64,000 bases of DNA from Actinacidiphila glaucinigra (GCF_900188405.1 NZ_FZOF01000005.1:248001-312000); one strand, 5' to 3'. Numbered from the stretch's first letter, positions 35,169 through 44,678 are shown. Notes: generated by a model from the sequence alone, not told the origin. Numbers and translations: made by a program.

Positions 35169-36335
35169 ATGAAGCTCTGTCGGTCCCGCAGGGCCGTCGT
35201 CGCGGCGGCCGCCACGGCGACCATCGTGGGGGGCGCGGTCGCGTGCGGCGGCGAGTCGCAGCCCACGGCCTCGCAGTCCGCGGCCTCGCAGGCAGCGGAC
35301 GCGCAGAAGAAGATCTCCGTCCGCGCGGGGGAATCCATCCAGTCGGCGGTGGACCGTGCCGAGCCCGGCCAGGTCATCGACATCGCGGCCGGCACGTACC
35401 ACGAGAGCGTCCAGATCAGCACGCCGCGGCTGACGCTGCGCGGAGCGGGCACGGGCACCGTCATCTCCCCGAGCGCGAAGGGCGACGAGAACGCCTGCGC
35501 CAAGGCGGGCGAGGGCATCTGCGTCAGCGGTACGGCGCAGAAGAAGCCCTCCGACGTGACGCTGGAGTCGCTGACGGTCGCCGGGTTCAAGAAGGCCGGC
35601 ATCCACGCGACGGGGGCCGACGGACTGCAGGTCGTCCGTGTCACGGCGCGGGACAACAAGGTGCAGGGCATCCTCGTGGAGAAGTCGGTCCGCACCGTCT
35701 TCCGTGACAACACCGCCCGCAACAACGCCGATTCGGGCATCTTCCTCGCCAACTCCATGGACACCGAGGGCGGTGCCCTCGACACCAAGGGCGCCGTCAT
35801 CGAGGGCAACAAGCTGTCGGAGAACCGGATCGGCGTCGGTCTGCGCCGTGTCCGGGGCGTCAAGGTCGAGAACAACCAGATCACCGGCAACTGCGGCGGC
35901 GTCTTCGTCGTCGGCGACGAGGGCGTCCCGCGGGGCGGCGCGCTGACCGTCACCCACAACACGGTGACCGGGAACAACAAGTACTGCGCGGCCAGCGCCC
36001 GCCTGCCGTTCATCCAGGGCACGGGCATCCTGCTCACGGGCGTCGAGAAGACCGTCGTGACCAACAACGACGTGCGCGACAACAGCGGCAAGTCCCCCAT
36101 GTCCGGGGGCATCGTGCTGTTCGGCAGCGTCGTGGGGACGTCCAACTCCGAGAACACCATCCGCGACAACGTCGCCCGCGGCAACAAGCCGGCCGACCTC
36201 GCCAACCGCGATCTCAAGGGCAAGGGCAACACGTTCGTCAACAACACGATGGAGACCACCGAGCCCAAGCAGCTGCCCAACAGCTCACCCAGCGACGCGC
36301 CGAGCACCGCACCCAGCGTCGCCCCCAGCAGCTGA
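35169..36335 (+). CDS. Secreted right-handed beta-helix lipoprotein
   Basis: The 388-residue protein has a lipoprotein signal (basic RSRRA, hydrophobic core, lipobox AVAC with C26), a Ser/Ala/Gln linker, and then repeated parallel beta-helix rungs such as VIEGNKLSENRIGVGLRRVRGVKVENNQITGN, the NosD/pectate-lyase-like pattern of N-ladder turns. The end is a low-complexity Ser/Pro/Ala tail. No pectate lyase catalytic triad is obvious, so it may bind rather than cleave sugars. It is convergent with the kinase gene, only four bases apart. Confidence 0.85.
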   Translation: MKLCRSRRAVVAAAATATIVGGAVACGGESQPTASQSAASQAADAQKKISVRAGESIQSAVDRAEPGQVIDIAAGTYHESVQISTPRLTLRGAGTGTVISPSAKGDENACAKAGEGICVSGTAQKKPSDVTLESLTVAGFKKAGIHATGADGLQVVRVTARDNKVQGILVEKSVRTVFRDNTARNNADSGIFLANSMDTEGGALDTKGAVIEGNKLSENRIGVGLRRVRGVKVENNQITGNCGGVFVVGDEGVPRGGALTVTHNTVTGNNKYCAASARLPFIQGTGILLTGVEKTVVTNNDVRDNSGKSPMSGGIVLFGSVVGTSNSENTIRDNVARGNKPADLANRDLKGKGNTFVNNTMETTEPKQLPNSSPSDAPSTAPSVAPSS

Positions 36336-36339
36336 CGTC

Positions 36340-37374
36340 TCAGAGACCCGACAGACGACGGAAGACCGCCCGGGCCCACATCGGCGGGTCCGGCGGCGGT
36401 CCCGGCGGCGCGGGGACCGCCGCCGCCCGGGGCGTCACCCGGGTGACCTGGTCGTCGGGGGAGATCCCCCGCGCGGCCGTCTCTTCAGGCCCCGCCGCGG
36501 CCGCCCGCAGGGCGCCCACGAACTCCAGGCAGGATTCGAAACGGTCCTCGGGGACCTTCGCGAGCGCCTTGGCCATGGCGTCGTCCATGCCCGGAGGGAT
36601 GTCCGGCCGCCGCTCGGTCAGGGGTGGCGGCTGGTCGTACTGGTGCGCCCACAGCAGGGCCATGTCCTCCTCGCGCTCGAAGGGCAGGCCCCCGGTCAGG
36701 CTCTCGTAGACGACGCAGGCCAGGCTGTACAGATCACAGCGGCCGTCCACCGGGCGCCCCGATATCTGCTCCGGTGCCACGTAGTCCAGCGTGCCGACGA
36801 ACTCGCCGACGGTGGTGAATCCGGTCAGCGACAGCGATTTCTTCGTCAGCCCGAAATCCGTGAGATAGACGTGCTCGGGGTGGTCGCTGTCGGTGCCCTT
36901 GGCGACGAGCACGTTCCCCGGTTTCACGTCGCGGTGCACCAGGTCGTGCTCGTGCGCCGCGTCCAGCGCCGAGGCCACCTGCGCGGCGATGCGCAGGGCG
37001 GTGGGGACGGGCAGCGGACCGTCCCGGTCGAACAGCGCCCGCAGGTCGAGGCCCGACACGTAACGCATCGCGATGTAGAGCACACCGTCGGTCTCCCCGG
37101 CCTCGAAGATCGGCACGATGTGGGGATGGTCGATGGCGGCGGCCACCCGCGACTCGTGCGTGAAACGTCGGCGGAAGGTGTCGTTGCGGGCCAGCTCGGG
37201 GGCGAGCAGCTTCAGCGCCACCATGCGGTCGAGCCGCAGGTCCCGGGCGCAGTACACGACGGCCATTCCGCCGCGGCCGATCTCCCGCTCCACGCGGTAC
37301 CCGGCGATCTGGGCACCGATGAGCCCGGAGGACCGCCCGGCGTACACGCTCACGTCATGCGGAATCGAATTCAT
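36340..37374 (-). CDS. Cytosolic PknB-type Ser/Thr protein kinase
   Basis: The 344-residue kinase is complete: glycine loop IGRGGMAVVY (32-41), K55 in VALKLL, HRDVKPGN with D149, DFG at 173-175, and activation segment TTVGEFVGTLDYVAPEQ. The C-terminal tail is short and Pro/Arg-rich, with no transmembrane helix or PASTA repeats, so it is soluble. It lies near the stand-alone DUF3662 gene, a protein type that often works with such kinases. The substrate is unknown. Confidence 0.95.
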   Translation of the reverse strand: MNSIPHDVSVYAGRSSGLIGAQIAGYRVEREIGRGGMAVVYCARDLRLDRMVALKLLAPELARNDTFRRRFTHESRVAAAIDHPHIVPIFEAGETDGVLYIAMRYVSGLDLRALFDRDGPLPVPTALRIAAQVASALDAAHEHDLVHRDVKPGNVLVAKGTDSDHPEHVYLTDFGLTKKSLSLTGFTTVGEFVGTLDYVAPEQISGRPVDGRCDLYSLACVVYESLTGGLPFEREEDMALLWAHQYDQPPPLTERRPDIPPGMDDAMAKALAKVPEDRFESCLEFVGALRAAAAGPEETAARGISPDDQVTRVTPRAAAVPAPPGPPPDPPMWARAVFRRLSGL

Positions 37375-37751
37375 CGCGTACCACCGCCACGCGGCCGGAC
37401 ACCGGAGAACCTTCCCCGCCCCCTTCCTGAAGTGTATCGACCGGGCCCGGGCAATTCGCGGCCACGCGTCTCCCCGGCGACCTGAGGTACAGTTCCCGGG
37501 TCCTGTCGTCTCCGATAGAGGTGGACGTTGCTCATCTGAGGTCCGCGACCATCGCGCGCACGGCCCCGCCGTACGCCGGTCACCCCGCAGCCGGTCTTCC
37601 CGGCGCCCGTGACCCCGCGCGCTTGCGACCTCGGTGCACGAGCCGTCCCCGTCCCCCGGAGGACCGCACCCTTCCCCGTCCTGGCACGGTCGCCGCGTGG
37701 TGCTCGCACACGAAGCCCGCCATCCCTGCGCCTGCGACTGCGAGGACCATC
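37375..37751 (+). promoter_or_regulatory. Long leader region before the ABC-F gene
   Basis: This 377-base region lies between the divergent kinase and ABC-F genes. An open frame from GTG 37521 runs straight into the ABC-F frame, but its codons are not GC3-rich (GTT, GCT, CAT, CTT, TTG), so it is likely an untranslated leader. ABC-F resistance genes are often controlled by attenuation in such leaders. I see no convincing hairpin or leader peptide, and only weak promoter-like boxes (GATAGA near 37514). Confidence 0.45.
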
Positions 37752-39413
37752 ATGTCCACCCCCACCACGACCGGCCCGTCCCTGGGCTGCTCCGACCTGT
37801 CCTTCCGGTGGCCGGACGGCACACCCGTGGTCGACGGGCTCTCCCTGGCCGTCGGCCGCGGCCGCACCGGACTGGTCGGCGCCAACGGCACCGGAAAGTC
37901 CACCCTGTTGAAGCTGCTGGCCGGCCGGCTGCGTCCCACCCGGGGGTCGGTGACCGTCGGCGGCAGCCTCGCCTACCTGCCCCAGGACGTCACCCTCGAC
38001 ACCGGTCTCCGCGTCGACCAGGCCCTCGGCATCGCGGAGCGGCGCGCCGCCCTGCGGGCCATCGAGGCGGGGGACGTCGGCGAGGAGCACTTCGAGACCG
38101 TCGGCGACGACTGGGACGTCGAGGAACGCGCCCTGGCGACCCTGGGTTCCCTGGGACTCGGCGGCGTCGAACTGGACCGCACCGTCGGACGGATGTCCGG
38201 CGGCGAGACCGTGCTGCTGCGCCTGGCCGCACTGCTGCTGCGCCGCCCCGACGTCCTCCTCCTCGACGAACCCACCAACAACCTCGACCTCTTCGCACGC
38301 CGCCGGCTCCACGAGACCGTCGGTTCCTGGCGTTCCGGCGTCCTGGTCGTGGTCAGCCACGACCGCGAGCTGCTGGAGCGCGTGGACCGCGTCGCCGAAC
38401 TGCGCGCGGGCTCCGTCACCTGGTACGGCGGAGGGTGGTCGGACTACGAGGAGGCCGTGGCCGCCCAGCAGGAGACGGCCGGACGCGTGCTCCGCGCCGC
38501 CGAGGCCGACGTGCGCCGCCAGCGGCGCGAACTGGACGAGGCACGGATCGCGGCCGACCGCCGCCGTCGGCACAGCCGGAAGATGGACGCCCAGCGGCGC
38601 GCCCCGCGCATCGTCGCCGGTGAGCGCAAGCGCTCCGCGCAGGAGTCCGCCGACCGGCTCCGCGGGGTGCAGGAGGACCGGCTCGCCCAGGCGCACGAAC
38701 GCCGTGAGGCGGCCGCGGACGCGATCCGCGACGACGCGGAGATCCGGGTCGACCTGCCGCACACCGCGGTCCCGGCCGGCCGCACCGTGCTGACCCTGCG
38801 GGGACTGCGGCCGCGCTTCGGTTCGTTGCGGTCGGGCGACCTCCGGCTCCGCGGGCCGGAACGCGTGGCGCTGGTCGGCCGCAACGGGGCCGGCAAGACG
38901 ACGCTGCTGCGCACGCTCACCGGGGAACTCGCCCCGCTGTCCGGGGAGGCGAGGACGCACGTGCCGCTGCGGTTCCTGCCGCAGCGCCTCGACGTCCTGG
39001 ACGAGGAGCTGAGCGTGGCCGCCAACGTCGCCCGCGGTGCCCCCGGGGCCTCCGAGAACGAGATCCGGGCGCAGCTCGCGCGGTTCCTGTTCCGGGGGGC
39101 CCGTGCCGAACAGCCCGCGGGCACCCTCTCCGGCGGGGAGCGCTTCCGCGCCGCCCTGGCGGCCGCGATGCTCGCCGCGCCGGCCCCGCAGTTGCTGATC
39201 CTGGACGAGCCCACCAACAACCTCGACATGGACGGCGTCCGTCAGCTGACGAGCGCCCTCGCGTCCTTCCGGGGCGCACTCGTCGTCGCCGGCCACGACC
39301 TGCCGTTCCTGGAGTCGGTCGGGATCACGCGCTGGCTGCTCGTGGGCGAGGAACTCCACGAGACCACCGCCGGGCAGGTGCGCGGCCTGTTGGAGGACGC
39401 CGGGCAGCGCTGA
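37752..39413 (+). CDS. ABC-F family ATP-binding protein
   Basis: The 553-residue protein has two ABC domains and no membrane part. Walker A motifs are GANGTGKST (43-51) and GRNGAGKTT in the second half; signatures are MSGGETVLL and LSGGERFR; Walker B/D motifs are LLLDEPTNNLD and LILDEPTNNLD. The linker is long, Arg-rich and coiled (DEARIAADRRRRHSRKMDAQRR), the part that reaches into the ribosomal exit/peptidyl site in antibiotic-resistance ABC-F proteins. GAGGACC precedes ATG 37752. Whether it gives resistance is not shown. Confidence 0.93.
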   Translation: MSTPTTTGPSLGCSDLSFRWPDGTPVVDGLSLAVGRGRTGLVGANGTGKSTLLKLLAGRLRPTRGSVTVGGSLAYLPQDVTLDTGLRVDQALGIAERRAALRAIEAGDVGEEHFETVGDDWDVEERALATLGSLGLGGVELDRTVGRMSGGETVLLRLAALLLRRPDVLLLDEPTNNLDLFARRRLHETVGSWRSGVLVVVSHDRELLERVDRVAELRAGSVTWYGGGWSDYEEAVAAQQETAGRVLRAAEADVRRQRRELDEARIAADRRRRHSRKMDAQRRAPRIVAGERKRSAQESADRLRGVQEDRLAQAHERREAAADAIRDDAEIRVDLPHTAVPAGRTVLTLRGLRPRFGSLRSGDLRLRGPERVALVGRNGAGKTTLLRTLTGELAPLSGEARTHVPLRFLPQRLDVLDEELSVAANVARGAPGASENEIRAQLARFLFRGARAEQPAGTLSGGERFRAALAAAMLAAPAPQLLILDEPTNNLDMDGVRQLTSALASFRGALVVAGHDLPFLESVGITRWLLVGEELHETTAGQVRGLLEDAGQR

Positions 39414-39414
39414 C

Positions 39415-39450
39415 CGCGGGACCGCCCCGCTCGTGCGGGGCGGTCCCGCG
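39415..39450. terminator. 16-bp perfect terminator hairpin
   Basis: GCGGGACCGCCCCGC (39416-39430) and GCGGGGCGGTCCCGC (39435-39449) pair perfectly around TCGT, and the flanking C39415 and G39450 add a pair. It sits between the convergent ABC-F and amidase genes and can stop both transcripts. Confidence 0.88.
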
Positions 39451-39461
39451 CGCCGACGCCG

Positions 39462-40925
39462 TCAGCGCACCTCGTCCGCCGCCCTCGGCGCCGGCACCGC
39501 GAGCGAACGGCTGCGCAGCAGGGTGGGGTTGACGGCGGACGGCGGCCTGCGCAGCCGGGTCGCCTGCTCGTAGTCGTACGCGTAGCCGAGGAGCAGCGGC
39601 TCGCTCCACGCCCGTCCGAGGAAGGTGATGTTGAACGGCCTGCGATTGGCCGCCAGGTAGCCCGCGGGGACGGTGACCGAGGGGTAGCCCGCCTTGGCGC
39701 CGATGGAGGAGCTGCCGCTGTTCACGAACAGCAGGGCGGTGACGTCGTGTTCGGCCATGAGGGCGTCGATGCGGTCCTTGCTCTCCTCCAGGTCCCGGGC
39801 GCGGGCGGCCTCGTACTCGACGGTGTCCGCGCTGTCCGGCCCGAGGTCCCTGGCCTGCGCGGCGAGGGCGAGCGTCTGCCCGAACTTCAGGGCGAGGCCC
39901 GCGTGGGCCTCGTTGTGGGCGATCACGTCGGCGAGGGTGCGCACCGGCGCCCCCTCGGGCAGCCGCGCGAGGTAGGCGTTGAGGTCGCGCTTGAACTCGT
40001 GGCTCAGCACCGGGGAGGCGACGTCGTACCGGCGGCGCGCCTCGATACGGACGTCGACGAGTTCGGCGCCGCGTCGCGCCAGTGCGTCCAGGGCCGCGTC
40101 CCACAGGGCCCGTTCGTCCGTGCCGTCCTCGGGTGCCTGCTCCGCGACGACGCCGATGCGCGCGCCGCGCAGGGCGTCGGGTGACAGGTCGGCGGTGAAG
40201 TCGTGGCCTTCGAGGGGGTTGCCGGCGGTGGCCGGGTCCTCGGGATCGGTGCCGGTGACGACGGTGAGCAGGGCGGCGGCGTCCGCGACGGTCCGCGTCA
40301 TCGGGCCCGCGGTGTCCTGGCTGGAGGCGATGGGCACGATGCCCGTACGGCTGACCAGGCCCAGGGTGGGCTTCACCCCGACCCCCGACGTGGCCGACGC
40401 CGGGCTGAGGATGGAGCCGTCGGTCTCGGTGCCGATGGTGACGGCGGCCAGTCCGGCCGCGGCGGCGACCCCCGAACCGGCACTGGAGCCGCTCGGCGTC
40501 TCGCTCAGGTCGTACGGGTTGAGCACCTGGCCGGCCAGCGAGCTGTAACCGCTGGGCATGCCGACGGTGAGGTAGTTGGCGAACTCGGTGAGGTTCGCCT
40601 TGCCGAGGATCACCGCCCCCGCCTCGCGCAGTCCGGTCACCAGTGGCGCGTCCTGCGCGGGATGGGAGCCGGCGAGCACCACCGAGCAGGCGGTGGTCGG
40701 CATGCCGAGGACGTCGATGTTGTCCTTCACGAGCACCGGTATGCCGAGCAGCGGCCCGCCGGGGTCGCCGCCGGCCCTGCGCGCGTCGGCCGCCGCGGCC
40801 TCCTCCAGGGCGGCGGGATTGACGCAGCGCACCGCGTTCAGGGCCGGTCCGCCGACGTCCAGGTCCTCGATGCGCCGCAGGTAGGCGCGGGTGAGGGAGA
40901 CGCTCGTGACGCGGCCCGAGGCCAT
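39462..40925 (-). CDS. Amidase-signature enzyme with uncertain N-terminus
   Basis: The amidase-signature hydrolase has K67 in VKDNID, cis-Ser region PSGSSAGSG (144-152) and nucleophile S171 in GSILSPA. ATG 40925 is the first in-frame ATG/GTG, giving 487 residues from MASGRVTSVSLTRAYLRRI. The frame stays open upstream with GC3-rich codons reading EEFPADLEVATVAELSAL directly before that Met, the usual first helix of the family. So the true start lies upstream and is non-canonical, or an upstream frameshift has separated it. A gene start in another frame (ATG near 41131) lies just upstream. Confidence 0.85.
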   Translation of the reverse strand: MASGRVTSVSLTRAYLRRIEDLDVGGPALNAVRCVNPAALEEAAAADARRAGGDPGGPLLGIPVLVKDNIDVLGMPTTACSVVLAGSHPAQDAPLVTGLREAGAVILGKANLTEFANYLTVGMPSGYSSLAGQVLNPYDLSETPSGSSAGSGVAAAAGLAAVTIGTETDGSILSPASATSGVGVKPTLGLVSRTGIVPIASSQDTAGPMTRTVADAAALLTVVTGTDPEDPATAGNPLEGHDFTADLSPDALRGARIGVVAEQAPEDGTDERALWDAALDALARRGAELVDVRIEARRRYDVASPVLSHEFKRDLNAYLARLPEGAPVRTLADVIAHNEAHAGLALKFGQTLALAAQARDLGPDSADTVEYEAARARDLEESKDRIDALMAEHDVTALLFVNSGSSSIGAKAGYPSVTVPAGYLAANRRPFNITFLGRAWSEPLLLGYAYDYEQATRLRRPPSAVNPTLLRSRSLAVPAPRAADEVR

Positions 40926-41145
40926 CAGGGCGGACAGCTCCGCGACCGTCGCGACCTCCAGGTCGGCGGGGAACTCCTCGTGCCGCGCCGCGTCGGCGGA
41001 GTCGGTCCGGCCGCCTGGCGCAGCCGGTTCGGTGCCGGTGTTGACGTTGATGTCGCCCTCCAGGGTGAACGGTGCGCTGACGCGACCGGGGTCCGTACGC
41101 CCCGCTCGGCCGTCCCGCGGGGCGTCACCATCATCCTCGCCGTCC

Positions 41146-42363
41146 TCACAGGAAGCGGCGGATGGGCGCGGTCGCCACCTCCTGGGCCCGCTCCAGTGCC
41201 GGCCGGCCGCGCCAGCGCGTGCCGTCGACGGGCTCGCTGCGCAGCAGGTCCTCGTCGAAGTGGGCGTCGAGGACCGAGGTGAAGGACTCGTCGAGCACCG
41301 CCAGCATGACCTCCTCGTCGTGGTCGAGGGAGCGGCGGTTGAAGTTGGTGGAGCCGATCAGGGTGGCCACGCCGTCCATGGTGATGACCTTGGCGTGCAT
41401 CATCGTCGGCTGGTAGTGCCAGACCCGCACGCCGCAGTCGAGGAGCCGCTGGTAGTAGCGCTGCCCGGCGAGCTGGCAGACGCGCTTGTCGGTGTGCGGG
41501 CCGGGCAGCAGGATCTCGACGTCCACCCCGCGCGCCGCCGCGTGGCAGAGCAGGCCGACGAAGTACGGGTCGGGCGCGAAGTACGCGGTCGCGAGCCGGA
41601 TGCGCTGCTCCGCGGAGGCGATCACCACGCGGAGCAGGGTGCGCATGTCCTGCCAGCCGACGCTCGCCGAGCCGCGTACGACCTGGACGATCGCGCCTCC
41701 GCTCTGCTCGTGCTCGCCGAAGCGGTCGCGTTCGTCGAAGAGCCCGTTGCGCCGGCACTCGGCCCAGTTCTGGGCGAAGGCCGCGGCCAGCCCGTCCACG
41801 GCGGGGCCGGTGACCCGGACGTGGGTGTCCCGCCATTCCCCGGGGTGCCGGGCGTCGCCGCACCACTCCTCGGCGATGCCGACGCCGCCGGTGAAGGCCA
41901 CCTCGGCGTCGACCACCAGGACCTTGCGGTGGCAGCGGTGGTTCTGCTTGAACGGCGAGAGCCGCACCGGCTTGCGGAACCAGGCGACGTCCACGCCGGC
42001 CCGGTCCAGCCCGTCGAGCAGTTCCTGCTCGATCAGCCGCCCCCCGAAGCCGTCCAGCAGCAACCGCACCCGCACCCCCTCCGCCGCCTTGGCGGCCAGC
42101 GCGTGCGCGAAGTCGCGCGCGATCTGACCGCGCCAGTAGACGAAGGTGGTCATGTCGACGGTGTGCTTCGCCGCGCGGATCGCGTCCAGCATCGCGGGGA
42201 AGATCTCGTCCCCGTTCCTCAGTGCCTGCAGGCAGTTGCCCTCGGTCGCGGCGATGCCGATCAGCCGTTCCAGGCGGCGGCGCAGCTCCTGCTTGCGGTC
42301 GGCGGCGGAGCGCTCCGGCCGGTCCCCGTCCGCGCGGTCGGTCTCCTCCAGCGAAGCGCCCAT
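41146..42363 (-). CDS. Phospholipase D-family cardiolipin-synthase-like enzyme
   Basis: The 405-residue protein has two HKD motifs: H145-K147-D152 in CHRKVLVVD and H323-K325-D330 in MMHAKVITMD, each followed by the family GG/GSxN element. There is no transmembrane N-terminus, unlike E. coli ClsA, so it resembles soluble ClsB/C-type or PLD-like proteins. It probably joins phosphatidylglycerol into cardiolipin or cleaves phosphodiesters. Its stop lies 220 bases upstream of the first amidase ATG, and the open extension of the amidase frame begins close to it. Confidence 0.93.
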   Translation of the reverse strand: MGASLEETDRADGDRPERSAADRKQELRRRLERLIGIAATEGNCLQALRNGDEIFPAMLDAIRAAKHTVDMTTFVYWRGQIARDFAHALAAKAAEGVRVRLLLDGFGGRLIEQELLDGLDRAGVDVAWFRKPVRLSPFKQNHRCHRKVLVVDAEVAFTGGVGIAEEWCGDARHPGEWRDTHVRVTGPAVDGLAAAFAQNWAECRRNGLFDERDRFGEHEQSGGAIVQVVRGSASVGWQDMRTLLRVVIASAEQRIRLATAYFAPDPYFVGLLCHAAARGVDVEILLPGPHTDKRVCQLAGQRYYQRLLDCGVRVWHYQPTMMHAKVITMDGVATLIGSTNFNRRSLDHDEEVMLAVLDESFTSVLDAHFDEDLLRSEPVDGTRWRGRPALERAQEVATAPIRRFL

Positions 42364-42468
42364 GCCGTCGTGCCCCCCGGTTCCGGTGCCGCCGCGGCCC
42401 GTCCGGCCGCGGCGTCGCGTGGCGTACTCCAGCCGTATGCCCGGCCGGAGGCCGCTTATCCGGAGTGA

Positions 42469-42996
42469 CTACGGGTTCTCGTGGGGCTCGGGGGACTCCC
42501 TCCTGCTCCGCAGCACCTTGGCGCGGCCGGCGAGCGGCACCGTCGCCGCGAGGACACCGGCCGCGAGCGCCGCCGCGCCCCAGGCGGGGGCCGGCTGCCA
42601 GGTCAGGCCGAGGACGTGGTCCAGCGACCACTCCCCCGGCCCGGTGAAGCCGAGGCACGCGGCGACCGCGCCGTAGAGGAACGGCACCTCGCAGCCGCCC
42701 TTCAGCGCCCAGAAGCCGCCCGGCGCCGTCGAGGCGGCGGCCACCGTCATCGTGCCGACGACGACCGCGCAGCCGCCCGGCGTCAGCAGTCCGGCCGCGA
42801 CCGACGCCGCTCCGGTCAGCTCGGCCACCCCGGCGACCAGCGCCATCCGCGGCCCGGGGACGACGCCGTACCCCTCGAAGACGGCGCCGGTGCGGGCCAG
42901 GCCCGCCCCGCCGAACCAGCCGCGCAGCTTCTGCGTTGCGTGGCCGAAGAGCAGTGCGGCGAGCAGCAGTCGGAGCAGCAGCAGCCCCAGGTTCAT
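42469..42996 (-). CDS. DoxX-family membrane protein
   Basis: The 175-residue, four-helix membrane protein has the DoxX pattern: LLLRLLLAALLFGHATQKLRGWFGG at the start, then VAGVAELTGAASVAAGLLTP. The C-terminal 15 residues are basic and cytoplasmic. GAAGGAG lies about 10 bases before the ATG. DoxX proteins act in thiosulfate or quinol-linked redox stress. It is codirectional with the PLD gene (105-base gap) but has no obvious functional link. Confidence 0.9.
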   Translation of the reverse strand: MNLGLLLLRLLLAALLFGHATQKLRGWFGGAGLARTGAVFEGYGVVPGPRMALVAGVAELTGAASVAAGLLTPGGCAVVVGTMTVAAASTAPGGFWALKGGCEVPFLYGAVAACLGFTGPGEWSLDHVLGLTWQPAPAWGAAALAAGVLAATVPLAGRAKVLRSRRESPEPHENP

Positions 42997-43050
42997 CTCT
43001 CGGTTCTCCTTCGTGTCACCCGTGTCACCCGCGTCACCCGTGCCCCCGGG

Positions 43051-44499
43051 TCACTGGCCGTGCGTCGAGGCGCTGCGGTAGTCGGTGTAGGTGTAGGGGT
43101 TGTCGAGCACCTTCGTCTCGGGGACGTCGGGGTTCATCCCCTTGCGCCACTCCTCCTCGCCCATGGCGGACCGCAGATGGTCCACGGTCTGCTCAACCTC
43201 GCGCCGCACCGCGGCCAGGTCGACGCCGAGCAGGCGGTGCTCGTGCTTGACGACCCGTCCGTTGACGAGCACGGTGTGCACGTCGCCGCGCTGCGCCTGG
43301 AAGGCCACCTGGCCGTACGGGTTGAGCAGCGGGAAGGAGACCGGCGAGTGGTCGTTCTTCAGCAGGACGATGTCGGCCTTCTTGCCGGCCTCCAGGCTGC
43401 CCAGATCCCGCTCGCGGCCGAGGGCCCTGGCTCCGCCGAGGGTGGCCCACTCCACCACCTGGTCGGCGCGCAGCGCGCAGTGGGTGACGGTCTCGCCCTG
43501 GGCGTGCGCCTCCAGGTGCGCGCGGGCACGGTCGGCGCCGAGGGTGGTGCGCATGGCGGAGAACAGGTCGCCGCTCCACCACACGCTGGTGTCCATCGAC
43601 AGGGAGACGGGGATGTCGTGCGAGCGGATGGCCCAGGTCGTCGGGTAGCCCTGGCCGGCGCTCTGCTCGCTCTCGGTCGACACGGAGACCGAGCCGCCGG
43701 TGGCCGCGATGCGGTGGTAGGAGTCGGCGCTGAGCGTCGAGGCGTGGACGTACACCGTCTGCGGGGTCATGAAGCCGTTCTCGTACATCAGGCGGATGCC
43801 GTCGTCGTTGGTGGCACCCCACACCCCGGCGTGGGTGGTGACGGCGACGCCCAGTTCGCGGGCCACCTCGAAGGCGGGCTTCTCGGGGAAGGCGGGGTCG
43901 CCCGTGACGTCGAAGGCGAGCTGGAAGCCGAGCATGTCGTCGCCGTCGACGCGGCGGCCGACGAAGTCGCGGAACTCCGGCGCGGCGGTCCATTCCGCGG
44001 GCGCCTGCTGGATGTTGCCGTAGGCCAGGACGAAGCGGCCGGGCACGGACCGCAGGGCGTCCACGGCGGCGTCGGCGTGGTCCACGGTCTGCAGGCCGTG
44101 AGACCAGTCGACGACGGTCGTGACGCCCGCGTCGAGGGCCTCCACGGCGGCGAGCCGGTTGCCGGCGTGCACGTCCTCGGGGCGGAACTTCCTGCCGTGC
44201 TCCAGGTAGTACCAGACGAAGTACTGCGTGAGGGTCCAGTCGGCGCCGTAACCGCGCATCGCGGTCTGCCACATGTGCCGGTGTGTGTCGATCATGCCCG
44301 GCATGACGACGCCGCCCGTGGCGTCGATCTCCACCGTCCCGTCGGGCACGGCCAGTCGCGGACCGACCGCCGCGATCCGGTCGTCGACGACGAGCACATC
44401 GGTGTCCGCGAGGACCTCGCGCTCACGGTTGACGGGCAGCACGGTCCCACCGCGCAGAACAGTGGGCCGCCCCGGGCTGAATGCCTCGACCTTATCCAT
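43051..44499 (-). CDS. Amidohydrolase (TrzN/AtzA/cytosine-deaminase-like)
   Basis: About 482 residues from ATG 44499; GGGAG is six bases upstream, making it a better start than the adjacent ATG 44502. It has the amidohydrolase metal site DTHRHMW, a beta-sandwich N-terminus (VLRGGTVLPVNREREVL), VTTHAGVWG, STESEQSAGQG, and a C-terminal return strand VHTVLVNGRVVKH. This group hydrolyses ring-bound amino or chloro groups, or deaminates. It is divergent from the ring-cleavage operon, suggesting it makes a substrate for it. Confidence 0.9.
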   Translation of the reverse strand: MDKVEAFSPGRPTVLRGGTVLPVNREREVLADTDVLVVDDRIAAVGPRLAVPDGTVEIDATGGVVMPGMIDTHRHMWQTAMRGYGADWTLTQYFVWYYLEHGRKFRPEDVHAGNRLAAVEALDAGVTTVVDWSHGLQTVDHADAAVDALRSVPGRFVLAYGNIQQAPAEWTAAPEFRDFVGRRVDGDDMLGFQLAFDVTGDPAFPEKPAFEVARELGVAVTTHAGVWGATNDDGIRLMYENGFMTPQTVYVHASTLSADSYHRIAATGGSVSVSTESEQSAGQGYPTTWAIRSHDIPVSLSMDTSVWWSGDLFSAMRTTLGADRARAHLEAHAQGETVTHCALRADQVVEWATLGGARALGRERDLGSLEAGKKADIVLLKNDHSPVSFPLLNPYGQVAFQAQRGDVHTVLVNGRVVKHEHRLLGVDLAAVRREVEQTVDHLRSAMGEEEWRKGMNPDVPETKVLDNPYTYTDYRSASTHGQ

Positions 44500-44612
44500 C
44501 ATGAACTCCCTTGGCCGCTTGACGGACACGAGTACGCTATTCGGCCATCGGACCGAGCGCTAGCCTCAAGACGCGGTTCGGGAGTCACACGTCCCCGAAG
44601 AGGCGCGGCCCC

Positions 44613-44629
44613 TGTCGCAAAACGAGACA
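44613..44629. promoter_or_regulatory. Imperfect inverted repeat near the amidohydrolase promoter
   Basis: TGTCGCAAAACGAGACA has 4-bp outer arms (TGTC/GACA) plus a matched C/G pair. It lies about 115 bases upstream of the amidohydrolase start and could be a second regulator site, weaker than the CGGAC-N4-GTCCG palindrome nearby. Inferred. Confidence 0.35.
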
Positions 44630-44678
44630 CCGCAGTAACGACAGGCCTCTGACCGGCCATGGCCTTGGCGATCACCCT

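Noticed and set aside
37521-37751. 77-codon N-terminal extension of the ABC-F protein from GTG 37521
   Set aside because: Codons are not GC3-rich, and the family normally begins near ATG 37752, which has GAGGACC upstream.
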